64,000 nt of DNA from Janthinobacterium sp. (GCF_009923995.1 NZ_RFSK01000006.1:1-64000), one strand, 5' to 3'; shown: positions 51,356 to 60,825, numbered from the stretch's first letter. Program-made: numbers and translations. Notes: generated by a model not told the origin, from the sequence alone.

Positions 51356-52750
51356 TCAGAACGGCAGAATAGCGTCTGGCTTGGCAGCCAGGATCGCGCT
51401 CTTGAACTGCCCCTGGATGCGCGCCAGGGCTTCCGGCGTTTCCGCTTCGAAGCGCATGACGATCACCGGCGTGGTGTTCGACGAGCGTGCCAGGCCAAAG
51501 CCGTCCGCATACTCCACGCGCAGGCCGTCGATAGTGATGATCTGTTCATTGCCTGGGAAGACGGCATCGCGGCGCAGCATGTCCATCAGGGTCTCGTTCT
51601 CGCCTTCCTTCAGCTCCAGGTGCAGCTCCGGCGTGCTGTCGGACTGCGGCAGGGAATTCAACAGGGCTGAAGGATCGGCTGCACGCGTGAGGATTTCCAG
51701 CAGGCGCGCGGCCGAGTACAGGCCGTCGTCGAAACCGTACCAGCGGTCCTTGAAGAAGATATGGCCGCTCATTTCGCCCCCCAGCGGCGCCCCCGTCTCG
51801 CGCAGCTTGGCTTTCACCAGCGAGTGGCCCGTCTTGTACATCAGCGGCACGCCGCCATGCTTGCTGATCCACGGCGCCAGGTGGCGCGTGCATTTCACGT
51901 CATACAGGATCTGCGCACCAGGATGGCGGGTCAGCACATCGGCGGCGAACAGCATCATCTGGCGGTCAGGGTAGATGATCTGGCCATCCTTGGTGACCAC
52001 GCCCAGGCGGTCGCCGTCGCCATCGAAGGCGATGCCGATTTCGGCATCCGTCTCGGCCAGGCAGCGGATCAGGTCCTGCAGGTTTTCCGGATGCGCGGGA
52101 TCGGGGTGGTGGTTCGGGAAGTTGCCATCGACGTCGCAGAACAATTCAATCACTTCGCAGCCCATGCCGCGGAACAGGTCGCCCGCGAACGCGCCGGCGA
52201 CGCCATTGCCGCAGTCGACGGCGATCTTGATCGGGCGCGCCAGCTTGACGTCGCCCAGGATGCGCTCCAGGTAGGCGGCGCGGATGTCGTGGGTGCTGTA
52301 GCTGCCCGGGTTGGCAACGTCCTTGACGCTGTCGCTGCCGTCGTGCGCGACGATGCTGTGGTACAGGGCCTGGATCGCTTCGCCGTGGATCGCCTCGCCG
52401 GCCAGCACCATCTTGAAACCATTGTAGTCGGGCGGATTGTGGCTGCCCGTGACCATGATGCCGGAGCGCGTATCGAGCACGTTGGTGCCGAAGTAGACCA
52501 TCGGCGTCGCCACGACGCCCAGGTCGATCACGTCAACGCCTGCTGCCTGCAAGCCCTGCGCCAGCGCCGACGCCAGTTCAGGCCCTGACAGGCGGCCGTC
52601 GCGACCGATCACGACCCTCTGTTCCCCCTTGGCCAGGGCGGCCCGGCCAAATGCACATCCGATCTTGCGGGCAACGCTGGCATCAAGGGTTGTAGCGACG
52701 ATGCCGCGGATATCGTAGGCCTTGAAGATCGTTCTTGACAATGGAAGCAT
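51356..52750 (-). CDS. algC: Phosphomannomutase / phosphoglucomutase AlgC
   Basis: This 464-residue enzyme interconverts hexose 6- and 1-phosphates for nucleotide-sugar and LPS/polysaccharide synthesis. The phosphoserine loop VTGSHNPPDYNGFK lies at about residue 105, the metal loop FDGDGDRLGVV at about residue 240, the sugar-binding motif GEMSGHIFFKD, and the phosphate-binding RFEAETPEAL near the end. The start is placed at 52750 (MLPLSRTIFKAYDIRG), the normal family start. No strong ribosome binding site precedes it. Confidence 0.92.
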   Translation of the reverse strand: MLPLSRTIFKAYDIRGIVATTLDASVARKIGCAFGRAALAKGEQRVVIGRDGRLSGPELASALAQGLQAAGVDVIDLGVVATPMVYFGTNVLDTRSGIMVTGSHNPPDYNGFKMVLAGEAIHGEAIQALYHSIVAHDGSDSVKDVANPGSYSTHDIRAAYLERILGDVKLARPIKIAVDCGNGVAGAFAGDLFRGMGCEVIELFCDVDGNFPNHHPDPAHPENLQDLIRCLAETDAEIGIAFDGDGDRLGVVTKDGQIIYPDRQMMLFAADVLTRHPGAQILYDVKCTRHLAPWISKHGGVPLMYKTGHSLVKAKLRETGAPLGGEMSGHIFFKDRWYGFDDGLYSAARLLEILTRAADPSALLNSLPQSDSTPELHLELKEGENETLMDMLRRDAVFPGNEQIITIDGLRVEYADGFGLARSSNTTPVIVMRFEAETPEALARIQGQFKSAILAAKPDAILPF

Positions 52751-52829
52751 GGTTTGGGCGGTATGAAATATGGACAGAACAGGAGCATTACAGGCGAAAA
52801 GCTTGTCACTGCGCCAAAAGTATACCGAA

Positions 52830-53141
52830 TTATACGCGCAGCAGATCGATCGACTTGCCCGATTCCACCCAGTTCTTGACCCACAGCGGCTGGCGGCCAC
52901 GTCCCGTCCACTGCTCGGCGGCGTTATCGGGATTACGATAGCGTACGGCAACTTTTCCCGTGCGCGGATGCAAGCCATCGAGTATCAGCTGCTTCAGGGG
53001 AATGCCGGCTTGCTGCGCAATGGCCATGATTTGTTCGCGCGCCTTGCTCAGATCTTCCCGCTCACGGCCAATCAATTCCTGTTTTACATTATCTTCCAAC
53101 TTGCGCAATTCCAGCATCGTCATCGTAGGCAAATCCATCAC
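52830..53141 (-). CDS. H-NS-family DNA-binding protein
   Basis: This 103-residue nucleoid protein has an N-terminal coiled coil (LELRKLEDNVKQELIG) for oligomerisation and the C-terminal H-NS domain VRYRNPDNAAEQWTGRGRQPLWV with the AT-hook-like GRGRQP. It would bind curved AT-rich DNA and silence xenogeneic genes. The DNA upstream of it is itself AT-rich, consistent with autoregulation. Several paralogues per genome are usual in this group. Confidence 0.9.
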   Translation of the reverse strand: MMDLPTMTMLELRKLEDNVKQELIGREREDLSKAREQIMAIAQQAGIPLKQLILDGLHPRTGKVAVRYRNPDNAAEQWTGRGRQPLWVKNWVESGKSIDLLRV

Positions 53142-53607
53142 TTACATCCTTTACATTAAATTCAAATAATAAAATTCCATCAAATATACTACATTGTAAA
53201 AATATATGTGCATTGCGCGCATAATAAGATCATTGCTGCATTCAAAGAATTATTTACATATCCCAAGAGATTAAATAAATAACATGGCAGATTGCAGCGT
53301 AAACAATGGATAAACCCTGGTCACTGGCATTTCAATCACGCCGGCGCTTTTCATTGCACCTAGAGGAAAATCATGAAAATCATTGCGTTCCTCAATCAAA
53401 CGGCATGTACATGAATATAAAACAGCTGATGCAGGAAAAACCCGCAGAGAAACAATCCTTATAAATGACAGGAGAGTAATCCATGCCGGCATTGACAATT
53501 CCGCACTGCCGACGACGCAATACGTCGCGTATCATCAGTGCACCATACGTCCGCCGCCTCGCATGCTTATAATGCATGCGCGTCGTTCCACCTTCTCCTC
53601 ACCCAAT
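53142..53607. other. 466-bp AT-rich gap upstream of hns-like and apaH genes
   Basis: The interval contains the most AT-rich stretch noticed in the window (53155-53290, with ATATACTACATTG and AATATATGTGC). It probably carries the hns-like promoter and possible H-NS sites. No recognisable gene is present; frames that extend apaH upstream to 53383 have no family pattern. Confidence 0.6.
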
Positions 53608-54447
53608 ATGAAAACCTACTTTATCGGCGATCTGCAAGGCTGCCATGCACAAACCGTCGAATTGATCGAGCAAATCCAGGCGGCGGCAAACGGGCCGTAC
53701 CGGCTGCTGTTCGCAGGCGACCTGATCAACCGCGGGCCGGCCTCGCTGGCCACCTTGCGCCACGTCTACGCGCTGGCGCGGCAAGGCTTGGCCGACAGCG
53801 TCCTGGGCAACCACGACTTGCACTTGCTGGCCGTGGCCAACGGCATCCGCCCCGAGCATGCCTCCGATACCCTGGCCGAGATTCTCGATGCACCCGACCG
53901 CGAGGACTTGATCGCCTGGCTGCGCCACCGTCCGCTCGCCATGGCGCAGCAGGGCCATGTGCTCGTGCATGCGGGCTTGCTGCCCCAGTGGAGCGCGCAA
54001 CAGGCGCTGGCCTTGAGCGACGAGGTGGCGGCCATGCTGCGCAGCGACGACTGGGTGGCCTTCCTGCGCACGATGTATGGCAATGAACCGGCTGCCTGGC
54101 GCGACGACCTGCAGGGCGCCGACCGGCTGCGCTGCATCATCAACGCCATGACGCGGCTGCGCTTCTGCACACCGGAGGGCGTGATGGACTTCAAGATGAA
54201 GGAAAGCGGCAGCCCGCCGCCAGGCTCCGGCCTGCTGCCATGGTTCGACGTGCCAGGGCGGCAAAGCGCCGGCGACACCGTCGTCTTCGGCCACTGGTCG
54301 GCGCTAGGGCTCACGTTGCAGCCGCACTTGATCGGCCTCGACAGCGGCTGCGTGTGGGGTGGAAAACTTTCTGCCGTGTGCCTGGAGGACCGCTCGCTGC
54401 TGCAAGTGAGCTGTCCCACATTCCAGCAGCACAGCGGCAGGCAGTAA
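53608..54447 (+). CDS. apaH: Bis(5'-nucleosyl)-tetraphosphatase ApaH
   Basis: ApaH symmetrically cleaves Ap4A to two ADP and can also decap NpnN-capped RNA. The 279-residue calcineurin-type phosphatase has the metal motifs [17 protein letters not shown] and [10 protein letters not shown]. The start at 53608 ([11 protein letters not shown]) matches the family start, whereas longer in-frame versions do not. It is transcribed toward the AraC-type gene. Confidence 0.93.
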   Translation: MKTYFIGDLQGCHAQTVELIEQIQAAANGPYRLLFAGDLINRGPASLATLRHVYALARQGLADSVLGNHDLHLLAVANGIRPEHASDTLAEILDAPDREDLIAWLRHRPLAMAQQGHVLVHAGLLPQWSAQQALALSDEVAAMLRSDDWVAFLRTMYGNEPAAWRDDLQGADRLRCIINAMTRLRFCTPEGVMDFKMKESGSPPPGSGLLPWFDVPGRQSAGDTVVFGHWSALGLTLQPHLIGLDSGCVWGGKLSAVCLEDRSLLQVSCPTFQQHSGRQ

Positions 54448-54536
54448 GCTGCATCGGCTGCATATGCTTAGTCGAAATCCGTCGTTGGCCCTGGCGCGCG
54501 CGGCCCGTATGATGCAGCTTTTGCCTCTTCGATCCC

Positions 54537-55457
54537 ATGCATCCTGACACCGACAGACTGGCGCGCTGGCTGCTCGGCAGCCTGCAGATCGACACCGCCG
54601 TGCTGCACGTGGGCCAGTACTGCGGCCGCTGGCGCGCCTCCACGGCGGGCCGGGAACTGGGCAGCTTTCACCTGGTACTCGATGGCCACTGCTACCTGCA
54701 CCTCGATGGCGCGGCACCGATCGCCCTCGGCCCGCGCGATGGCGTCTTCCTGCTGCGCGACCTGCCGCATTTCCTCAGCCCCCACAGCGATCCCCTGCGG
54801 GCGGCGAATGCGCAAGCCATGCTGCCCCTGCAGGCGGCCACGGACAGCCCGGCGACGGCGCTGGCCTGCGGCTTTTTTCAGTTTCGCGGCGCCCTTTCCG
54901 CGCTGATCGTCGATTCGTTTCCGCCCTATTTGCTGATACGCGGCGACGCGCCGGCCTTCGGCGCGGCCACGGCACTGTTCGACCTGATCTTGCTGGAGGC
55001 GGGCGGCGACCCGGAACAGCCCTCGCCCCTGATCGCGCGCCTCGTCGAACTGCTGTTCTTTTACCTGATCCGCCATGTGGCGCAGGGCGAGCAGGTGGCG
55101 GCCGGCCTGCTGTCGCTGCTGCACCAGCCCGCGTTTTCGCCGCTGCTCGAACGCATGCTCGACGCTCCCGCCGACGACTGGTCGATCGAGAACATGGCCA
55201 AGGCCGCGTGCATGTCGCGCGCCAGCTTCTGCAAGCATTTCGCCAGCGCCAGCGGCCACTCGCCGGCCCAGTTCCTGCTTCTGCTGCGCATGAAGATCGC
55301 CGCGCGGCGCCTGCACGATGGCGTCTCCGTCGAACGCGCGGCCGAACTGGTGGGTTACCGCTCGCACGCCGCCTTTACGCGCGCCTTCAAGCGCGTCACG
55401 GGCGAACAGCCGGGCGCGTACCGGCGCGACCAGCGCCTGCGCCAACTGGCCAGCTGA
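54537..55457 (+). CDS. AraC-family regulator with cupin sensor
   Basis: This 306-residue regulator has an N-terminal cupin_6-type ligand-binding region at about residues 1-190 and a C-terminal AraC double helix-turn-helix (MAKAACMSRASFCKHFASAS, then VERAAELVGYRSHAAFTRAFKRV). The effector is unknown. It is the closest regulator upstream of the AhpD-ABC operon (118 bp) and reads in the same direction, so it may control it, but this is inferred from position only. Confidence 0.86.
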   Translation: MHPDTDRLARWLLGSLQIDTAVLHVGQYCGRWRASTAGRELGSFHLVLDGHCYLHLDGAAPIALGPRDGVFLLRDLPHFLSPHSDPLRAANAQAMLPLQAATDSPATALACGFFQFRGALSALIVDSFPPYLLIRGDAPAFGAATALFDLILLEAGGDPEQPSPLIARLVELLFFYLIRHVAQGEQVAAGLLSLLHQPAFSPLLERMLDAPADDWSIENMAKAACMSRASFCKHFASASGHSPAQFLLLLRMKIAARRLHDGVSVERAAELVGYRSHAAFTRAFKRVTGEQPGAYRRDQRLRQLAS

Positions 55458-55514
55458 AGTCAAGAATCACACAATCGCAGACGAACGAGCACAAAAGGGC
55501 GACGCTCACGCCTG

Positions 55515-55541
55515 TTGCACGCACGATATGGCCGATATAAT
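55515..55541 (+). promoter_or_regulatory. Probable promoter of the AhpD-ABC operon
   Basis: A TTGCAC box (55515-55520) is followed 15 bp later by a perfect TATAAT (55536-55541), 34 bp before the AhpD-like ATG. The 15-bp spacer is short, so activator dependence is possible. Confidence 0.5.
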
Positions 55542-55575
55542 GCATGAGTGACTTACTAACTTAGCAAGGTGCCCC

Positions 55576-56130
55576 ATGTCCCGTCTGACTCTGCATACTC
55601 TCGATACCGCGCCGGCCGACAGCCGCCCCTTCGTGGAAAAGGCCATCGCCAACAATGGCTACCTGCCCAACCTGATCGGCGTGCTGGCCAACGCGCCGCT
55701 GGCCCTGGAAACCTACCTGACCGTATCCGGCATCAATGCACGCGCCAGCCTGAGCCTGATGGAACGTGAAGTGGTACAGATCACGGCCGCGCGCATCCAC
55801 GGCTGCGATTTCTGCATCGCCGGCCACAGCGCCATCTCGCTGAAAAAGGCGGGCCAGGCGCCGGAGACGGTGCGCGCCCTGCAGCATGGCCAGCCCACGG
55901 GCGACGCCAAACTGGATGCCGTCGCCGCCTTCGCCACGGCCGTCATCGCCACGCGCGGCGCCGTCACGGACGCCGACTATCAAGCCTTCCTGACCGCCGG
56001 CTACAACGAGCAGCAGGCGCTGGAGGTCGTGCTGGGCATCAGCCTGGCCACCCTGTGCAATTTCTCCAACAGCCTGGCCGGCACGCCCGTCAACCCGCAG
56101 TTGACGCCCTACCTGCCCGGCGCCGTCTGA
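55576..56130 (+). CDS. AhpD/carboxymuconolactone-decarboxylase-family protein
   Basis: This 184-residue protein has the AhpD/CMD fold with the redox pair in RIHGCDFCIAGHSAISLKKAG (CxxC and a following His) at about residues 75-90. AhpD-type proteins are thiol peroxidase reductants; others are decarboxylases, but the CxxC-x3-H pattern favours a redox role. It starts the operon, 1 bp before the acyl-CoA-dehydrogenase-like gene, and probably protects or reduces during use of the imported compound. Confidence 0.85.
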   Translation: MSRLTLHTLDTAPADSRPFVEKAIANNGYLPNLIGVLANAPLALETYLTVSGINARASLSLMEREVVQITAARIHGCDFCIAGHSAISLKKAGQAPETVRALQHGQPTGDAKLDAVAAFATAVIATRGAVTDADYQAFLTAGYNEQQALEVVLGISLATLCNFSNSLAGTPVNPQLTPYLPGAV

Positions 56131-56131
56131 C

Positions 56132-57217
56132 ATGGGCCACCTCAATCACTGGCTGCACATGCATGCCGACCAGCTGGACCAATCGTCGCAGCTGGCTGAA
56201 ACCGTCCTGCCAGCCCTCGCTGGCGACCACCTGCTGCGCATCGGCGTGCCGCAGGAACATGGCGGCGCGGGCGGCGACGTGCGCGACGCCATCCATGCCA
56301 TCGCCAAGGTCGCCGAAGAATCCGTGACGGCCGCCTTCGTCTTCTGGGGCCAGCGCTGCTTCATCGAATTCATGCTGCAAAGCGGGAACCGCGCCCTGGC
56401 CGAGCGCCGCTTGCCCGGCCTGCTGGCCGGCACGCAGGCGGGCGCCAGCGGCCTGTCGAACGCCATGAAATTCTTGTCCGGCATCGAGCAGCTGCAAATC
56501 ACGGGCGCGCGCCACGCCGACGGCTTGCTCGTCGACGGCGGCCTGGCCTGGGTGACGAACTTGCGCAAGGCGGGTTTCGTCGCGGCGGCAGCCGTGGCGC
56601 CGGACGACGGTACGCCGCCCGTCATCGTGGCCTTCGATAGCAGCGCCGCTGGCGTACAGCGCAGCGATGACCTGGACCTGATCGCCCTGCGCGGCAGCAA
56701 TACGGCGTCCGTCAAGCTGGCGCAGGTGCACATCCCCGCCGCGGACATCATCAGCGACAACGCGCCGGCCTGGCTGCCGCAGGTGCGCCCATCGTTCCTC
56801 GGCATGCAGTGCGGCCTGTCGATCGGCCTGGCGCGCGCCAGCCTGGCGCAGGCGGCGCAGATTTCCGCCGGTTCGCGCAACGCGCTCACGCCGCGCATCG
56901 AGGCGCTGCAAGCGACCCTGGAGGCGGCTGTCGCGACCCTGCTGGACGGCGTACACGATGGCCGCTTCAAGACGCAGGCGCCAGCCATGTTCCGCCTGCG
57001 CATACAGCTGGCGGACGTGCTGCAGCAGGCGCTGATGCTGGAGCTGCAAGCCATGGGCGGACGCGCCTACCTGAACGCGGAGCAGCAGGGCTTTGCCCGC
57101 CGCTGGCGCGAATCGTCGTTCATTCCCATCGTCACCCCCAGCCTGACGCAATTGCAATCGGCCTTGCAGCTGTTCGACAGCCAGCAGGCGGCCAAGGCGG
57201 CGGGAGCGCCGGCATGA
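56132..57217 (+). CDS. Acyl-CoA-dehydrogenase-like flavoprotein
   Basis: This 361-residue protein has the ACAD layout: a helical N-terminal domain (IGVPQEHGGAGGDVRDAIHA), a middle beta domain (SGLSNAMKFLSGIEQLQITG) and a C-terminal helical domain. Relatives in sulfur-scavenging operons (SfnB/DszC-like) are flavin-dependent monooxygenases or desulfurases rather than true dehydrogenases, and no clear catalytic Glu was identified here. It sits between the AhpD-like gene and the NitT/TauT-type ATPase and overlaps the latter (ATGA), so it probably acts on the imported substrate. Confidence 0.78.
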   Translation: MGHLNHWLHMHADQLDQSSQLAETVLPALAGDHLLRIGVPQEHGGAGGDVRDAIHAIAKVAEESVTAAFVFWGQRCFIEFMLQSGNRALAERRLPGLLAGTQAGASGLSNAMKFLSGIEQLQITGARHADGLLVDGGLAWVTNLRKAGFVAAAAVAPDDGTPPVIVAFDSSAAGVQRSDDLDLIALRGSNTASVKLAQVHIPAADIISDNAPAWLPQVRPSFLGMQCGLSIGLARASLAQAAQISAGSRNALTPRIEALQATLEAAVATLLDGVHDGRFKTQAPAMFRLRIQLADVLQQALMLELQAMGGRAYLNAEQQGFARRWRESSFIPIVTPSLTQLQSALQLFDSQQAAKAAGAPA

Positions 57218-58020
57218 CGGTAGCCGCAGAACCGCAACAATGGGCCTTGCAGGCGCAGGACCTGAGCTTTTCCTATCCGGGCGCCGCACCCGTCTTCCAG
57301 CGCGTCTCGCTGGGCGTGCGCAAACGCGAAATCGTCTGCCTGCTGGGCGGCAGCGGCTGCGGCAAGTCGAGCCTGCTGCGCGTGCTGGCCGGCCTGCAGC
57401 CGCCATCCACGGGCGCCATTCAATTCCTCGACGCCCCCATGCGCGAGCCGGACCCGCGCAGCGCCCTCGTGTTCCAGCAGGCCAGCCTGCTGCCCTGGCT
57501 GAACGTCACGGGCAATGCCGGCTTCGGCCTGGACTTCCAGCACCAGCCCAAGCTGACGCGCGAAGCGCACCAGGCGCGCGTGGCGCAAGCCATCGAAGCG
57601 GTGGGATTGAAGGGCCGCGAAAAGCTGTATCCCTCCGCGCTGTCGGGCGGCATGGCCCAGCGCGTGGCGCTGGCCCGCGCCCTCGCGCGCGAGCCGGAAC
57701 TGCTGTTCGCCGATGAACCGTTTTCCGCCCTCGACGCCATCACCCGCGCCGAGATGCAGTCGCTGCTGGTGGACGTGGTGCACCGTTGGCACACGGCCGT
57801 GCTGCTCGTCACGCACGATATCGATGAAGCGATCCTCGTCGCCGACCGCATCCTGCTCATGGGCGGCAAGCCGGGCAACATCGTGCGCGAATGGCCCGTC
57901 GCCATCGCCCAGCCCCGCATCGGCCACAGCGCCGACGTCATCGCCCTCAAGATGGACATCCTCGACGCCTTGCAAAGCATGCAAAAGCAGGACCAGCAGC
58001 CAGTCTTTGCTCCCAATTAA
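57214..58020 (+). CDS. ABC transporter ATP-binding protein, NitT/TauT family
   Basis: This 268-residue ATPase powers the importer of this operon. Walker A is GGSGCGKSSLLRVLAG at about residue 49, the Q-loop SALVFQQASLLPWL, the signature LSGGMAQRVALARAL and Walker B LLFADEPFSALD with the D-loop and H-loop VTHDIDEA. This is the SsuB/TauB/NrtD type. It overlaps the flavoprotein gene at ATGA and precedes the binding protein by 17 bp. Confidence 0.93.
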   Translation: MTVAAEPQQWALQAQDLSFSYPGAAPVFQRVSLGVRKREIVCLLGGSGCGKSSLLRVLAGLQPPSTGAIQFLDAPMREPDPRSALVFQQASLLPWLNVTGNAGFGLDFQHQPKLTREAHQARVAQAIEAVGLKGREKLYPSALSGGMAQRVALARALAREPELLFADEPFSALDAITRAEMQSLLVDVVHRWHTAVLLVTHDIDEAILVADRILLMGGKPGNIVREWPVAIAQPRIGHSADVIALKMDILDALQSMQKQDQQPVFAPN

Positions 58021-58037
58021 TCGACCGGAACTTCCCC

Positions 58038-59282
58038 ATGACATTCGAAGACCAAAACAAACCCCTGCACATCTGCGCCTCGTCCGATTGCGACTGCGGC
58101 CTGACGCGGCGCGACTTTCTGCGCATGTCGGCACTGGCCACGGCCAGCGTCGCCTCGCCCCTGCTGTTCGCCGGCGACGCCATCGCCCAGCAAGGACCGA
58201 AAGGCGATGACCAGCCCGTCAAAATCGGCTACCTGCCCATCACCGATGCCACCCCGCTGCTGGTCGCCCACGCCCGCAAGCTGTTCGAGGCGGAAGGCTT
58301 GCAGGCCGAAACGCCGCGCCTGTTCCGCAGCTGGGCGCAGATCATCGAAGCCTTTGTCGCCGGCCAGGTCAACGTCATCCACCTGCTGTCGCCCGCCACC
58401 CTGTGGGTGCGCTATGGCGCCAAGTTCCCCGCCAAGGTCGTCGCCTGGAACCACGTCAACGGCTCCGCACTGACGGTGGCCAACGAGATCAACAAGGTGT
58501 CCGATCTGGGCGGACGCACGGTCGCCATTCCGTTCTGGTACTCGATCCACAACATCCTGCTGCAGCAGATCCTGTCCGCCAATGGCCTCACGCCCGTCAC
58601 GCGCGCGCGCAACGCGGCCATCAAATCGAATGAAGTCAACCTGGTGGTGCTGGCGCCGGCCGAAATGGTCTCGGCCCTGGCCAGCAAGTCCATCGCCGGC
58701 TACATCGTGGCCGAGCCCTTCAATGCGGCGGCGGAAAACGCCGGCATCGGCAAGATCCTGCGCTTCTCGGGCGACGTGTGGAAAAACCATGCCTGCTGCG
58801 TCACCTTCCTGTCCGAGCGCGACATCAACACGCGGCCGGAATGGGCGCAGAAGGTCACCAACGCCATCGTCAAGGCGCAGCTGTGGACGCGCTCGAACCA
58901 GGTCGACACGGCCAAGCTGCTGTCGAACGTGGGCGAACACCGCTACACGCCGCATCCGCTGCAGGTGCTGACCAAGGTACTGGCCACCACCGATTACGCC
59001 GGCTATGAAAAGCAGGGCCTGATCGTGCACAAGAACTGGCAGCAGCGCCGCATCGACTTCCAGCCATATCCGTTCGCCTCGTACACGGAAGAACTGGTGC
59101 GCGCCATCGGCCGCACCAAGGTCGAAGGTGATACGCGCTTCCTGGCGAACCTCGATCCGAAGTTCGCCGCGCGCGACCTGGTCGATGACCGCTTCGTGCG
59201 CAAGGCCATCACCGCCGTGGGTGGCCCGGCCGCCTTCGGCCTGCCGGCCAACCTGCTGCGCAGCGAAACCGTGGCGGTCTGA
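58038..59282 (+). CDS. Tat-exported ABC substrate-binding protein, NrtA/SsuA-like
   Basis: This 414-residue periplasmic binding protein has an unusual Cys-rich leader (HICASSDCDCGL, three Cys and a His) in front of a twin-arginine signal TRRDFLRMSALATASVASP. The mature part reads VKIGYLPITDATPLLVAHAR and continues with a NitT/TauT-type binding fold. Ligand is not evident (nitrate, sulfonate, cyanate or taurine-like). The leader could bind a metal or cofactor before export. The start at 58038 is the only one giving that signal. Confidence 0.88.
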   Translation: MTFEDQNKPLHICASSDCDCGLTRRDFLRMSALATASVASPLLFAGDAIAQQGPKGDDQPVKIGYLPITDATPLLVAHARKLFEAEGLQAETPRLFRSWAQIIEAFVAGQVNVIHLLSPATLWVRYGAKFPAKVVAWNHVNGSALTVANEINKVSDLGGRTVAIPFWYSIHNILLQQILSANGLTPVTRARNAAIKSNEVNLVVLAPAEMVSALASKSIAGYIVAEPFNAAAENAGIGKILRFSGDVWKNHACCVTFLSERDINTRPEWAQKVTNAIVKAQLWTRSNQVDTAKLLSNVGEHRYTPHPLQVLTKVLATTDYAGYEKQGLIVHKNWQQRRIDFQPYPFASYTEELVRAIGRTKVEGDTRFLANLDPKFAARDLVDDRFVRKAITAVGGPAAFGLPANLLRSETVAV

Positions 59283-59284
59283 CG

Positions 59285-60049
59285 ATGGCGAGCAAGCTGT
59301 TCACGAAGTTCGGCCTGCCCCTGGTGGGGCTGGCCTGTGCCTTGCTGTTGTGGTCCGTGGGCGTGACGGCGCTGGAGAAATCCACGCCCATCGCCACCGC
59401 CTTCGCGCCGCTGCCCACGGCGCTGGCGTTCAAGGAGATGCTGGGCGGCCCGGATATCTGGCTGCACGTGGTATTGAGCCTGCAAAGGGTGGCCGTGGGC
59501 CTGGGGCTGGCCATCGTCATCGGCGTGCCGCTGGGCGTGCTGGTGGCCATGTCGAAAAGCTTTTCCGGCGCGGCCATGCCCCTGTTCCAGCTGCTGCGCA
59601 TGATTTCGCCGCTGTCGTGGATGCCGATCGCCGTGATGGTGCTGGGTGTCGGCGATGCGCCCGTGTACTTCCTGCTGGCGTTTGCGGCCGTCTGGCCTAT
59701 CCTGCTCAATACGGCGGCCGGCGTGGCGCGGCTCGATCCGAACTGGCTGCTGCTGGCGCGCAGCCTGTCGGCCACGCGCAGCGAGATCGTCTTCAAGGTG
59801 ATTTTACCGGGCATCACGGCCGATATTTTGACGGGCGTGCGCCTGGCCATCGGCATCATCTGGATCGTGCTGGTGCCGGCGGAAATGCTGGGCGTCTCGG
59901 CCGGCCTGGGCTACTTCATCCTCGATACGCGCGACCGCCTGGCGTATTCGGAACTGATGGCCGCCATCGTGCTGATCGGGATTTTAGGGTTTATCCTCGA
60001 CTACCTGGCCCGCGCCGCGCATGCGCGCTGGCTGCACGTGAAGAACTAG
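59285..60049 (+). CDS. ABC transporter permease, NitT/TauT family
   Basis: This 254-residue inner-membrane permease has six predicted segments and the EAA-type loop region ARSLSATRSEIVFKVILPG, then ADILTGVRLAIGIIWIVLV. It pairs with the ATPase and binding protein upstream to form one importer. It begins 2 bp after the binding-protein stop. Its end overlaps the convergent acyltransferase gene by four bases. Confidence 0.93.
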   Translation: MASKLFTKFGLPLVGLACALLLWSVGVTALEKSTPIATAFAPLPTALAFKEMLGGPDIWLHVVLSLQRVAVGLGLAIVIGVPLGVLVAMSKSFSGAAMPLFQLLRMISPLSWMPIAVMVLGVGDAPVYFLLAFAAVWPILLNTAAGVARLDPNWLLLARSLSATRSEIVFKVILPGITADILTGVRLAIGIIWIVLVPAEMLGVSAGLGYFILDTRDRLAYSELMAAIVLIGILGFILDYLARAAHARWLHVKN

Positions 60050-60825
60050 GCCGCCTGCTCCAGCGGCAGCGCGGCGGCCACCGCCGCTTGCGTTGCCGCC
60101 GCCAGGTCGCGCCGGTGCGCGTCCAGCGTCGCCACCGGCGCCAGGCAAGTCAAACGCGCCGTGATGGGCGGTCCGCTCAGGATCGCCACCATGCTTTGTG
60201 CAAAACTCATCTCGCCGATGAAATCGACGGCGTGATGCAAGTCCCCCTTGTCATCCACGTACACGAGCGCGAACGGCTGCACCGGCACTTGCGCGTCGAT
60301 GGCCGCCTCGAACAGGTTGGCGTGGAACGGCAAAATCTGTCCCTGCGCGGCGGTGGTGCCTTCGGGGAAGAACGCGATACGCTCGCCCGCCTGCAATTTA
60401 TCCACCAGGCCCTGGAAAATCAGGCGCAGGTCGCGTTTGCTGCCGCGCGAAATGAAGATGGTGCCGGCGCGTCCCGCCAGCCAGCCCAGGATCGGCCAGG
60501 CGCGGATTTCCGCCTTGGCGACGAAACGGCAGGGATGGACGGCGTTGATGACGAAGATGTCGAGCCACGAAACGTGATTGGCCACCACCATGGCATGGTC
60601 GAGCGCCGGCAGGCTGGCGGCCGGCTGCACCACGCGTACGCCGCAGATATCGAGCAGCTGCGTGGACCAGCGGCGGATGCGCCGGTTGCGCCCCTCCAGG
60701 TCCAGCCACGGGAACAGCACGGCGCTCTTGGCCATGCCGCAGCTCAGGTGAATGGCGATGCGCGCGAGGCGGTAGGTAAGCAGAAGTTTCAAATGACACC
60801 AGATAAAGAAGCAAACCCACAGCAA
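60046..60825 (-). CDS. 1-acyl-sn-glycerol-3-phosphate acyltransferase (second PlsC-like)
   Basis: This membrane-anchored acyltransferase of up to 259 residues has the motif VVANHVSWLDIF (N-H-x4-D), FISRGSKRDLR and FPEGTTAAQGQ. The start is uncertain: TTG at 60825 gives 259 residues; a second TTG at 60792 begins MKLLLTYRLARIA, the more usual family start, and may be the true one. It lies downstream of pyrC' on the same strand with a palindromic repeat between. Confidence 0.82.
   Translation of the reverse strand: MLWVCFFIWCHLKLLLTYRLARIAIHLSCGMAKSAVLFPWLDLEGRNRRIRRWSTQLLDICGVRVVQPAASLPALDHAMVVANHVSWLDIFVINAVHPCRFVAKAEIRAWPILGWLAGRAGTIFISRGSKRDLRLIFQGLVDKLQAGERIAFFPEGTTAAQGQILPFHANLFEAAIDAQVPVQPFALVYVDDKGDLHHAVDFIGEMSFAQSMVAILSGPPITARLTCLAPVATLDAHRRDLAAATQAAVAAALPLEQAA

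Noticed and set aside
53383-53607. Extended N-terminus for apaH
   Set aside because: The family motif starts at [11 protein letters not shown]; the extension is AT-rich and shows no family pattern.
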